A DNA stretch of 12,753 nt from Halieaceae bacterium UBA4438 (GTDB taxonomy: Bacteria > Pseudomonadota > Gammaproteobacteria > Pseudomonadales > Halieaceae), in assembly GCA_002390485.1 (NCBI GenBank), contig DGPO01000108.1, positions 1 through 12,753 on the forward strand. Direction: 5' to 3'. Below the pieces are notes generated by a model. It searched no databases. It saw only the letters and a list, made by a program, of their open reading frames with translations, and was not told where the DNA came from. Below are positions 6,214-12,753 of this stretch, piece by piece (within the stretch, counting starts at the first letter, position 1; every line of letters starts with the position of its first letter). Position numbers and translations under genes: made by a program.

Positions 6214-7011
6214 CTATGGTTTCTTGCCGGACCGTTCTACCGGTTTAATCCGGTAGAGATAAGGCCATCGTTTACCGCTTAACCAGATTCCCTTGTTACG
6301 GGGATCAAAAGCAATGCCGTTGAGTACATCGGTACCTGGCTGGCGTTCGCCTGCGGGCAATAAGTGCGAGACGTCAATGATACTGCTGATTTGCCCTGAG
6401 GTGGGATCGATTCGCACAATCTGATCAGTGAGCCATACATTTGCCCAGATTTCCCCATTGATCCATTCAAGCTCATTGAGTCGGGAAACAGGCTTTCCGT
6501 TAAGCGTGACCTTGATTGTTTGGACTTGCTTGCCATCCTGCCATACGGACAACTGAGCTGTTCCGTTGGAGACATAAAGCTGTTGACCATCGCTGGTGAC
6601 GCCCCATCCCTCACCGGGCAATGGGATTGTCGAGATAATGGACAGATCTTGAGGGTCGATAACGAGCATCTTTTGAGATCGCCACGTCAGTAAATACAGC
6701 TGTCCTCCTAACTCGGCCAAGCCCTCTGCAAACCATTCGTTAGGAAGATTCTTACGGCTGCGATTAGTCATTGAGGGCCAGTCCGATCGTGCGATAAACG
6801 ACTCGCCGTAGAGACCCGAGCTGACCCACAAGGCGTCATTCCAAATTAACAGCCCTTGCGTGAAATTTTCGCGATTAATGGCGCGTTTCTCGACAACCTC
6901 ATAGTCAAAGATCTGAATCTCGTCTGCGCTCAAGTCTGACGACAGCCCAGGTGCCATGAGTAACAGTGTGAGCGCTATTTTTAAGCCCGGGTTCAGGCAG
7001 GGAGTGTTCAT
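6214..7011 (-). CDS. Secreted glutaminyl-peptide cyclotransferase (beta-propeller type)
   Basis: This enzyme converts N-terminal Gln (or Glu) of peptides to pyroglutamate. It belongs to the plant/bacterial five-bladed beta-propeller family, not the zinc-dependent animal type. Family landmarks are FTQGL (residues 50-54), FAEGL with Glu96 (94-98), a Thr-Trp pair (109-110), GEGWG (133-137), LNELEW (178-183) followed by ANVW, and a C-terminal DVLNGIAFDP then SGKRWP. I chose the ATG at 7009-7011, giving 265 residues. It opens a good signal peptide (Lys11, then hydrophobic 12-23, cleavage likely after Ala29), has AAGGGGA just upstream, and shares one base with the mnmC stop (TGATG). A longer in-frame extension upstream would overlap mnmC by 165 bases and bury the signal peptide. 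It is probably periplasmic and translationally coupled to mnmC. Confidence 0.9.
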   Translation of the reverse strand: MNTPCLNPGLKIALTLLLMAPGLSSDLSADEIQIFDYEVVEKRAINRENFTQGLLIWNDALWVSSGLYGESFIARSDWPSMTNRSRKNLPNEWFAEGLAELGGQLYLLTWRSQKMLVIDPQDLSIISTIPLPGEGWGVTSDGQQLYVSNGTAQLSVWQDGKQVQTIKVTLNGKPVSRLNELEWINGEIWANVWLTDQIVRIDPTSGQISSIIDVSHLLPAGERQPGTDVLNGIAFDPRNKGIWLSGKRWPYLYRIKPVERSGKKP

Positions 7012-9026
7012 CAGTTCCCCTTGATCAACCGGCGCTTCAAAAATCGCGCCGGGGAGATTGCTTGTAGCAGGTAGCGGGGCAGTGGCGGCGCACGTCGGAA
7101 CATTTGAGACACGAGGACTTCCGCGAGAATGGGCGCTGAGGTGAGCCCACGTGACCCCAGACCGGTCATAAGCCAAAGACCTGAATAGTTCGGTTGCTGT
7201 GCATCAATTATTCGTTTTCTGTCGTGCTTCAATCCTGCGAAGGTCCTATTAAATTCGGCTTCGTTAGGAACCGAGCCGACGATGGGGAGGTAATCGCTGG
7301 TGGCGCAGCGAATCGCCGCGGCACCACGAAACGACTCGGCTGTGACGGATTCGGCAAGCGAGGGGATATTGTGAATCAGCTGATTGACGTTGGTTTGGTG
7401 ATCCTCGCCACGTTCATCTGTCTCGACGTCGTTGAGACCATAGGTGGCCCCCACACAATGTGATCCAAGTCGTGCTGGGGGCGTGTAACCTTCATGGCAG
7501 ACGGTGCAGTTGAGGTGCGCCAGCGCGCCCTTTGACGCAATCAGGGTCGTCTGTCCGCGAATCGGCTGGAGCGGCAGCCATTGCAGTCGCGTGTCTTGAT
7601 TCGCAGCCCATGCAGTGGTGACGACACAGGTGTCGCCGACCGCCAAGGCTTTTCCTTCGGCGTTACAGGCGATCCAGAGAAGAGACTCGTGCTGCTCAAG
7701 TGTCACAGGACCCACACCCTCGATCACCCGGATGTTGTCGTGTACAAGCAGTTCTCGACAGACACCTTGAGGGTTGAGCCACCCCGATTGTGGGAAGTGG
7801 ATGCCGGGTCGTTCAAGCTTGATCCCAGAGATTCGACTGGCTTCAGACGCACTGATGAGTCGCAGTGGGCTATCAGGGTGATCAAATGCGCAGGCCAGCC
7901 TTTCGTGGGTTTGTGAGTCGCTTAGTTGGATGTACCCATTGAGTTCACCGTCACGACCCACCTCGAGCGCGTTGTTGGCAAATTTCTGATAATGATGGTC
8001 CACCGAATAGGCGTAGGCACCCAGTGAAAAATCCGAGAGCTTGCTGTGCTTGTGCGAAGGTCGAGTATAGATGACTCCTTGAGGTTGCACAGAGCCTCCA
8101 GAGGCGATCTGATTTTCCTCCAACAGGGTGACGCGACACCCCATCTCAGCCATATTCCGTGCGATGTGACAGCCAGCCAAACCGCCCCCGATAACGAGGC
8201 AGTGTTCGGGCGCAACCCAGTGTTGGGGTTGGTCCCACTGCGTAAATTCGGGGCTTGGAAATTGTGTGGTTATCGTCGGTACATCCCTCAGGAAGTGTGC
8301 GTGAATACATTCGCGTTTTTTTCCGAAACCCGCGCGTTTAGTCACCGTGAAGCCGCGGTCTGCAAGCCGCTTTCGGACCCGTCCTGCCGCTGTAAATGTC
8401 GCAACCATTGCACCGGGTGTGCTGAGCTGGGCAACGCAATCTAGGACCTGATTACTCCACATGGACTCGTTCCTAACGGGAGTGAATCCGTCGAGAAACC
8501 AGATATCAACCCAGCGTTGATGGTGGCTTTCAAGATCAAAGAGGGCTTCCTTGACATCCTCGAACCAAAAGTCGGCCATGAATCCTTTGACTACATTTTT
8601 CCGTCGGTGGCAGCCCGGGAGTGGGCTTGGCCAACGCTCAAGGAGCGTGATTAAATTTTCGCTAAGCCGCTTAAAAGGGCTGTTGAGTGTCTTGAGTTGC
8701 GTCAGGGTCAGGGGGTATTTTTCGATTCCAATGTAGTGGCAGTGGGCGTCAGCGGGTCCAACGTCCTGCCATGCTTCCATGAGAAGCAACAGGTTCAGTG
8801 CGGTTCCAACGCCCAGCTCTGTGATCACGAGCGTTTGTCCTGACGCGAGAGACGCCATCTTCCCCCTTACGTCGGCGCCTTCTAGGAACACGTACTCGCT
8901 CTCCGCTAACCCATCTGTTGGGGAGTAGTAGTCGTCATCGAATTGAGCGGATCGCGGTGTCCCGTCGACAAAATCGATCTCGGGACGAGACATTAACTGC
9001 CAATCTTTGTTGCCTCGCTCGATCAT
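7011..9026 (-). CDS. mnmC: Bifunctional tRNA 5-methylaminomethyl-2-thiouridine biosynthesis protein MnmC
   Basis: MnmC completes modification of the wobble uridine (U34) in certain tRNAs. Its C-terminal FAD oxidase removes the carboxymethyl group from cmnm5(s2)U to give nm5(s2)U, and its N-terminal SAM-dependent domain (MnmD) methylates this to mnm5(s2)U. The N-terminal domain shows a SAM motif ELGVGTALN (residues 70-78) and the catalytic FLDGFTP (177-183, Asp179). The C-terminal domain shows a dinucleotide-binding GGGLAG (280-285) and the family signature GLGSRGLTSAP (622-632). The length of 671 residues is close to E. coli MnmC (668). The first ATG (9024-9026) lacks a strong RBS. A second Met at residue 12 also lacks one, and the alignable N-terminal residues favour the longer form. 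It is the first gene of the operon with the cyclotransferase and the M16 protease. Confidence 0.96.
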   Translation of the reverse strand: MIERGNKDWQLMSRPEIDFVDGTPRSAQFDDDYYSPTDGLAESEYVFLEGADVRGKMASLASGQTLVITELGVGTALNLLLLMEAWQDVGPADAHCHYIGIEKYPLTLTQLKTLNSPFKRLSENLITLLERWPSPLPGCHRRKNVVKGFMADFWFEDVKEALFDLESHHQRWVDIWFLDGFTPVRNESMWSNQVLDCVAQLSTPGAMVATFTAAGRVRKRLADRGFTVTKRAGFGKKRECIHAHFLRDVPTITTQFPSPEFTQWDQPQHWVAPEHCLVIGGGLAGCHIARNMAEMGCRVTLLEENQIASGGSVQPQGVIYTRPSHKHSKLSDFSLGAYAYSVDHHYQKFANNALEVGRDGELNGYIQLSDSQTHERLACAFDHPDSPLRLISASEASRISGIKLERPGIHFPQSGWLNPQGVCRELLVHDNIRVIEGVGPVTLEQHESLLWIACNAEGKALAVGDTCVVTTAWAANQDTRLQWLPLQPIRGQTTLIASKGALAHLNCTVCHEGYTPPARLGSHCVGATYGLNDVETDERGEDHQTNVNQLIHNIPSLAESVTAESFRGAAAIRCATSDYLPIVGSVPNEAEFNRTFAGLKHDRKRIIDAQQPNYSGLWLMTGLGSRGLTSAPILAEVLVSQMFRRAPPLPRYLLQAISPARFLKRRLIKGN

Positions 9027-9065
9027 ACTGATAAGCTCTCACATCGACGCAAAGACGCCGTAATT

Positions 9066-9083
9066 CGCATCCGTAGTGATGCG
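9066..9083. repeat. Inverted repeat in the mnmC / 167-aa gene divergent gap
   Basis: CGCATC (9066-9071) and GATGCG (9078-9083) are 6-bp inverted repeats around CGTAGT. They sit near the middle of the 109-base gap between two divergently transcribed genes, where both promoters should lie. The repeat could be an operator, but a chance occurrence is possible. On the minus strand TACAAT (complement of 9092-9097) is -10-like but has no clear -35. Confidence 0.3.
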
Positions 9084-9135
9084 AGCGGTGATTGTAAGGT
9101 ATTCGTCATTCGCACTGTTTTTTTGGGGAAATATT

Positions 9136-9639
9136 ATGGCCTTGGGTAATTCTACGATGACAAACGACCAGTTGGGCCAACTGACTGCTCACTTGTTAAA
9201 CAAGGCTTTTATTGAAACGACGAGAACCGTGTCTAAGAGTATTTATCGACGCCTTGTGGACGGCGAGTTGGTTCACGTGACTCAGCTCGAGTTCGAGGGC
9301 GACGAGACGGTTCAATTAGATGTCAAACTTAATCATGCGGAGTACCAGGGAGACCTTAATTACTCCAAGTTTCGCGATAGCATTATGGCGTTGCTCCAGG
9401 AACTGTTGACCGCGCTGAGCAGGGAAGGCGCCCTCAAACTATTCGAGGGCAGAGACGGTGATGGAAACCCCACACACACCCGACTGATGGGCGCTTCGGG
9501 TCCGACTCAGCACGAGGCCGAGATTAACGTCTTGATGGTGTCGATGACACCGTCAGCCAGTGAGCCGCTCATTGTTATGGAGCTTTTATACATGGACCCC
9601 AATCAGTTTGCTGGCGCTGCTAATCGCGGGGAGTCGTGA
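9136..9639 (+). CDS. Conserved-looking protein of unknown function (167 aa)
   Basis: I do not recognise the family. The protein is soluble and mixed helix/strand: a helical N-terminal part (residues about 10-35), a Glu/Val-rich segment resembling beta strands, a helix near 75-95, and a possible two-strand C-terminal unit. There is no signal peptide or membrane segment. I chose the ATG at 9136, preceded by GGGGA, rather than an in-frame GTG at 9076, which has no RBS and lies within an inverted repeat. A third candidate is the Met at residue 8. It diverges from mnmC and converges on the MaoC gene, overlapping its 3' end by 37 bases. Confidence 0.65.
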   Translation: MALGNSTMTNDQLGQLTAHLLNKAFIETTRTVSKSIYRRLVDGELVHVTQLEFEGDETVQLDVKLNHAEYQGDLNYSKFRDSIMALLQELLTALSREGALKLFEGRDGDGNPTHTRLMGASGPTQHEAEINVLMVSMTPSASEPLIVMELLYMDPNQFAGAANRGES

Positions 9640-10109
9640 TCTAAGAGCTCAACAGCAGGGGGTGGTATCACTTTCACGGTTTGCTTTTGTGTGGGTGCAA
9701 TAACGCGCGACTCGCCGCGACAGACCTCTTTACCCTCTTGGTTTTTTACCGATAAGGACAGTGTGACCCACGGCTTTTTAGGGTGCTTGCTGTCCACGGT
9801 CAGTGCAATAGTCAGCGTGTCTCCTAGAAAAATGGGGGAGCGGAACTCGAGATTTTGTCCGAGGTACACGGTGCCGGGACCCGGAAATTCCAGTCCAATT
9901 ACGGCGCTGACGAAGGCCCCAATGAGCATTCCATGCCCGATACATTCGCCGAATTGTGTTGTCGCTGCATACTCAGGGTCGAGGTGAAGTGGATTGTGGT
10001 CACCTGACACCACGGCGAAAAGTTCGACGTCCCGCGCTGTGACTAGACGGCTAACTTCTATACCATCTCCTACCGCTAGTTCGTCAAATGTACTATTAGT
10101 TACTTCCAT
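9603..10109 (-). CDS. MaoC-like hotdog hydratase, (R)-specific enoyl-CoA hydratase type
   Basis: Single hotdog-fold MaoC domain of the PhaJ type, expected to hydrate trans-2-enoyl-CoA to (R)-3-hydroxyacyl-CoA or to act on a related thioester. The hydratase motif is clear: SGDHNPLHLD with catalytic Asp37 and His42 at the family's five-residue spacing, then a conserved HGML (59-62) after a YA...F segment. The domain ends near residue 140. The last 28 residues are a Pro/Val-rich, probably flexible tail, part of which overlaps the opposing gene. The ATG (10107-10109) has GAGG about 6 bases upstream. It diverges from fadD, which fits a role near fatty acid oxidation or hydroxyacyl supply. The true substrate is unknown, and I see no PHA synthase in the window. 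Confidence 0.88.
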   Translation of the reverse strand: MEVTNSTFDELAVGDGIEVSRLVTARDVELFAVVSGDHNPLHLDPEYAATTQFGECIGHGMLIGAFVSAVIGLEFPGPGTVYLGQNLEFRSPIFLGDTLTIALTVDSKHPKKPWVTLSLSVKNQEGKEVCRGESRVIAPTQKQTVKVIPPPAVELLDHDSPRLAAPAN

Positions 10110-10151
10110 GGGGGCCTCGTGTGGGTCACTGATTGGGGTGCTTTAGGAAAG

Positions 10152-10194
10152 ACATCAGACAACACATCAGAATAGACATTACAAAAACATCATA
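10152..10194. repeat. Four phased ACAT-type direct repeats upstream of fadD
   Basis: ACATCAGA at 10152 and again at 10164, ACATTACA at 10176 and ACATCATA at 10187 follow each other at 12, 12 and 11 bases, about one helical turn. They fill most of the gap between the divergent MaoC and fadD starts, the last copy ending 23 bases before the fadD ATG. The first copy extends to ACATCAGACA, a decamer also present upstream of the desaturase. A multi-site operator is possible. A -35-like TAGACA (10173-10178) overlaps the third copy, but a matching -10 is weak. Confidence 0.4.
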
Positions 10195-10217
10195 ACGAAT
10201 AAAACGGAGTTAACCGA

Positions 10218-11903
10218 ATGCAAGCCGATATCAGTGCCGCTATTGCGGCTCGGTACCAAGATCTCAATATTGAGTGGAACGTCGATGTCACGGCATATCC
10301 GTCTATTGTAAGCCTGTTCGAAGAGGCCATGCGCAATTTTGCAGACCTGCCCGTGTGTTCAAGCCTTGGACACGCACTGACCTACCAAGAGCTTGACAGG
10401 CTGTCAGCTAATTTTGCCAGCTGGCTGCAGATCGACTCCGGGCTTGCAAAGGGCGATCGTGTGGCGATTCAGATGCCTAACTTAATGCAGTATCTCGTGG
10501 CTTGTATGGGGACGTTGCGGGCTGGCATGGTTGTCGTTAATACCAACCCACTTTACACAGAGCGCGAGCTGGAGCATCAGCTTAATGACTCGGGCGCTCG
10601 CGTACTGGTTGTTCAGGCTAATGTGGCGGAAGTTGCGTCAAAGGTCGTCGCGAAGACGAAGGTCGAGCGCGTTGTTCTAACGGAGATCGCTGACCTGCAC
10701 CCGGTTCCCAAGCGCTGGCTCGTCAACGGCGTAGTCAAGTATGTCAAAAAAATGGTGCCGAAGGTCCATTTTTCCAATGTCATAAAGTTCAATCAGGCGT
10801 TGCGGCGTGGCGCAACCCAGGCCTTTACGCCGGTCGACGTATCGCTTGATGACCTTGCGATGCTTCAGTACACGGGCGGTACAACAGGTTTGGCGAAAGG
10901 CGCTATGTTGAGCCACGGAAATATCGTTGCAAATGTGATGCAGCTCGATGGTTTCTTTGAGACGTTTGGCATCGAGGCGCAGGGCAGTGTTTTCATGCAG
11001 CCGCTCCCGGTTTACCACATCTACGCGTTCACTATTTCCATGTATTCATTGAAAAAGGGCGCGCATACGCTGTTTATTCCCAATCCGCGAGACTTAGGGT
11101 CGGTCGTGGATGCTTTTGAGCAATACAAGCCGACCGTATTTTGCGGTCTAAACACGCTATTTGTGGCGCTGTGTAATGACCCACGGTTTCAGAGCCTAAC
11201 GTTTGAAAATTTAGCGCTCACGATGTCGGGCGGCATGGCGTTGACGCAGGACGCGGCAGAGCGTTGGGCTGAAGTCACAGAGTGTAAAGTCTATGAAGGT
11301 TACGGGTTAACCGAGACCTCGCCAACAGCGACCAGTAATCCAGGGAATGGGCGACAGTTGGGCACTATTGGTATTCCTGTACCGCAAACAGAAGTAAAAA
11401 CCGTGAACGAACACGGCGAGACGCTGGGGTTTGGGGATGCAGGCGAGCTTTGCATCAAGGGTCCACAGGTCATGCAAGGCTATTGGCAGCGGCCTGAGGC
11501 TACTGCCGAAGTGCTTGACGAAAGCGGGTGGTTTTCGACGGGTGATGTCGCCGTGATCCAGCCCGACGGCTACCTCAAAATCGTAGATCGCATTAAGGAC
11601 ATGATCATTGTCTCGGGTTTTAATGTGTACCCCAACGAACTTGAGGACGTGTGTGCGAGACATCCTGGTGTGCTCGAATGTGCCGCCGTCGGTGTGCCTT
11701 CAGAAACGACGGGAGAGGGCATTCGCATGTATGTTGTAAAGTCGGATGCAGCACTCACTGAAGACGATGTCATCGCCTATATGCGTGAGCAGGTGACAGG
11801 CTACAAGGTGCCTAAGTCGATCGTCTTCAGAGACGATCTACCCAAAACTAACGTCGGTAAAATCCTTCGTCGTGAACTGAGGGACGAGGCGGCAAACGAC
11901 TAG
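10218..11903 (+). CDS. fadD: Long-chain fatty acid-CoA ligase FadD
   Basis: FadD activates fatty acids to acyl-CoA in two steps through an acyl-adenylate, at the inner face of the cytoplasmic membrane, and couples this to uptake. It has all adenylate-forming (ANL) motifs: the P-loop YTGGTTGLAKG (residues 218-228), GYGLTETS (361-368), STGD with Asp443 (440-443), the fatty-acyl-CoA synthetase signature beginning DRIKDM at 457 and running to about 480, and the C-terminal catalytic Lys548 in NVGKILRREL. The length of 561 residues equals E. coli FadD, and the order of motifs is intact. The ATG at 10218 follows GGAG (10206-10209) with an 8-base spacer. It diverges from the MaoC hydratase and is followed after 28 bases by hrpA with no terminator between, so some hrpA transcription may come from this promoter. 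Chain-length preference cannot be read here. Confidence 0.94.
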   Translation: MQADISAAIAARYQDLNIEWNVDVTAYPSIVSLFEEAMRNFADLPVCSSLGHALTYQELDRLSANFASWLQIDSGLAKGDRVAIQMPNLMQYLVACMGTLRAGMVVVNTNPLYTERELEHQLNDSGARVLVVQANVAEVASKVVAKTKVERVVLTEIADLHPVPKRWLVNGVVKYVKKMVPKVHFSNVIKFNQALRRGATQAFTPVDVSLDDLAMLQYTGGTTGLAKGAMLSHGNIVANVMQLDGFFETFGIEAQGSVFMQPLPVYHIYAFTISMYSLKKGAHTLFIPNPRDLGSVVDAFEQYKPTVFCGLNTLFVALCNDPRFQSLTFENLALTMSGGMALTQDAAERWAEVTECKVYEGYGLTETSPTATSNPGNGRQLGTIGIPVPQTEVKTVNEHGETLGFGDAGELCIKGPQVMQGYWQRPEATAEVLDESGWFSTGDVAVIQPDGYLKIVDRIKDMIIVSGFNVYPNELEDVCARHPGVLECAAVGVPSETTGEGIRMYVVKSDAALTEDDVIAYMREQVTGYKVPKSIVFRDDLPKTNVGKILRRELRDEAAND

Positions 11904-11931
11904 GGTGTTGCGCAGTTGAGTTGAGGAGCGA

Positions 11932-12753
11932 GTGAGAAGAGAACCACAGGAACAGCAGGTCGAGCGTCTGACCCCTCAACGCATAGACTACCCAGAAAGT
12001 CTCCCGGTTGTCGCGCGCAAAGAGGACATTATGCGCGCCATTTCAGCGCATCAAGTGGTGATAGTGGCCGGTGAAACAGGCTCGGGTAAGACGACCCAGC
12101 TCCCGAAAATGTGCCTCGAACTGGGTCGCGGAAAATACAAGCGTATCGGTCACACGCAGCCACGACGCATTGCTGCGCGGGCGGTATCGAGTCGCATCGC
12201 AGAGGAACTCAAGACGTCTGTCGGCCAGTTGGTAGGCTATCAGGTTCGTTTTAACGACGATGTGACTGACCAGACTGCCGTTAAAGTGATGACCGACGGT
12301 ATCCTGCTGGCGGAGCTCTCCCGTGACCGACAGTTACAAGCCTATGACACGCTCATTATTGATGAGGCGCATGAACGAAGCCTCAATATTGACTTTATAT
12401 TGGGCTATCTCAAGCGTTTGCTGCCCAAACGACCCGACTTAAAAATCATTATTACGTCGGCGACGATCGATGTTGAACGATTTAGTAAACACTTTAACGA
12501 TGCGCCCATCATCGAAGTCTCTGGTCGGACGTTCCCGGTTGAAGTGCGCTATCTCGACAGCGTTGAAGACCGTGACCGTGGTGTTCAGCAGCAAGTCGTA
12601 CAGTTAGTCGATGAGATCGCCGAGGAGCACTACGGTCCGCGCGGGGACATCTTGGTTTTTTGTCCGGGCGAGCGGCAAATTCGTGATCTGGCGAAGGCAC
12701 TGCGGGGCCGCGATCGTATACAGGTACTTCCGCTTTATGCGCGGTTGAGTAAC
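11932..12753 (+). CDS. hrpA: ATP-dependent RNA helicase HrpA (N-terminal part, runs off the window)
   Basis: DEAH-box RNA helicase of the bacterial HrpA family, implicated in RNA and stalled-ribosome handling. The 274 codons present include Walker A GETGSGKT (residues 47-54), TQPRR (motif Ia), DEAH (144-147), SAT (176-178) and the start of the second RecA-like domain. It continues beyond base 12753. The start is a GTG at 11932 with GAGGAG (11923-11928) only 3 bases away. An in-frame TGA at 11917-11919 rules out a longer form, and the next ATG lies in conserved sequence at residue 34. The protein therefore lacks most of the roughly 80-residue N-terminal extension of E. coli HrpA, beginning just before the conserved IDYPESLPV segment. 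It is probably co-transcribed with fadD. Confidence 0.93.
   Translation, partial: MRREPQEQQVERLTPQRIDYPESLPVVARKEDIMRAISAHQVVIVAGETGSGKTTQLPKMCLELGRGKYKRIGHTQPRRIAARAVSSRIAEELKTSVGQLVGYQVRFNDDVTDQTAVKVMTDGILLAELSRDRQLQAYDTLIIDEAHERSLNIDFILGYLKRLLPKRPDLKIIITSATIDVERFSKHFNDAPIIEVSGRTFPVEVRYLDSVEDRDRGVQQQVVQLVDEIAEEHYGPRGDILVFCPGERQIRDLAKALRGRDRIQVLPLYARLSN

Noticed and set aside
7012..7176. A longer 320-residue form of the cyclotransferase starting at 7176
   Set aside because: The extension lies entirely inside the mnmC coding end, has no homology-like features and would bury the signal peptide. The ATG at 7011 has a strong RBS and the TGATG coupling.
7194..8736. Plus-strand open frames across mnmC
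   Set aside because: They run antisense to conserved MnmC domains, with Arg/Ser/Cys-rich composition typical of shadow frames.
9076..9135. Upstream GTG start for the 167-residue protein
   Set aside because: There is no RBS, the codon lies in an inverted repeat in the divergent promoter gap, and the extra residues look unlike the rest of the protein.
10152..10194. Iterons of a replication origin
   Set aside because: There are only four short, diverging units, with no AT-rich melting region or replication gene nearby; the location fits a promoter.
12509..12700. Minus-strand 63-residue frame inside hrpA
   Set aside because: It is antisense to the conserved helicase core, low-complexity and basic, with no RBS.

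Overview
The window looks like chromosomal DNA of a free-living, probably marine gammaproteobacterium. The evidence is a two-domain MnmC, a 561-residue FadD and an HrpA helicase, all close to the gammaproteobacterial forms. Base composition is moderate (about half G+C) and spacing is tight. A lineage near Halieaceae (OM60/NOR5) or a relative is my guess from gene content; nothing in the sequence proves it. I see no rRNA, tRNA, CRISPR array or insertion sequence.

Layout. Bases 1-208 hold no gene I can support. An unrecognised helical protein (209-1015, minus) diverges from a membrane fatty acid desaturase (1108-2013, plus). Next comes a compact three-gene plus-strand cluster (2173-3245): a small Sec-targeted precursor with an internal double-glycine-type (GA) processing motif, a two-helix membrane protein, and a stand-alone C39-like cysteine peptidase with its own N-terminal export signal. 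A hairpin terminator separates the precursor from the other two, which overlap by 4 bases. A 12-bp perfect inverted repeat closes the cluster.

From 9026 down to 3263 on the minus strand lies a tight operon: mnmC (tRNA wobble-uridine modification), a secreted glutaminyl-peptide cyclotransferase, and a PreP-like M16 metalloprotease. The joints are a TGATG stop/start overlap and an 8-base gap. Upstream of it, divergently, is an unrecognised 167-residue protein (9136-9639), whose 3' end overlaps a convergent MaoC-type hotdog hydratase (9603-10109, minus). The hydratase diverges from fadD (10218-11903), which is followed after 28 bases by hrpA (11932 to the window end, incomplete).

The desaturase, MaoC hydratase and FadD together point to fatty acid uptake, activation and remodelling. 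The part that stands out is 2173-3245. C39 peptidases normally work in the cytosol, fused to peptide-exporting ABC transporters, and cut precursors after GG or GA. Here the enzyme appears to be exported alone, and its likely substrate carries both a Sec signal peptide and a well-matched GA leader. That suggests maturation of a 32-residue hydrophobic peptide outside the cytoplasm. The octamer CATCAGAC recurs just upstream of the desaturase, the precursor gene and fadD.
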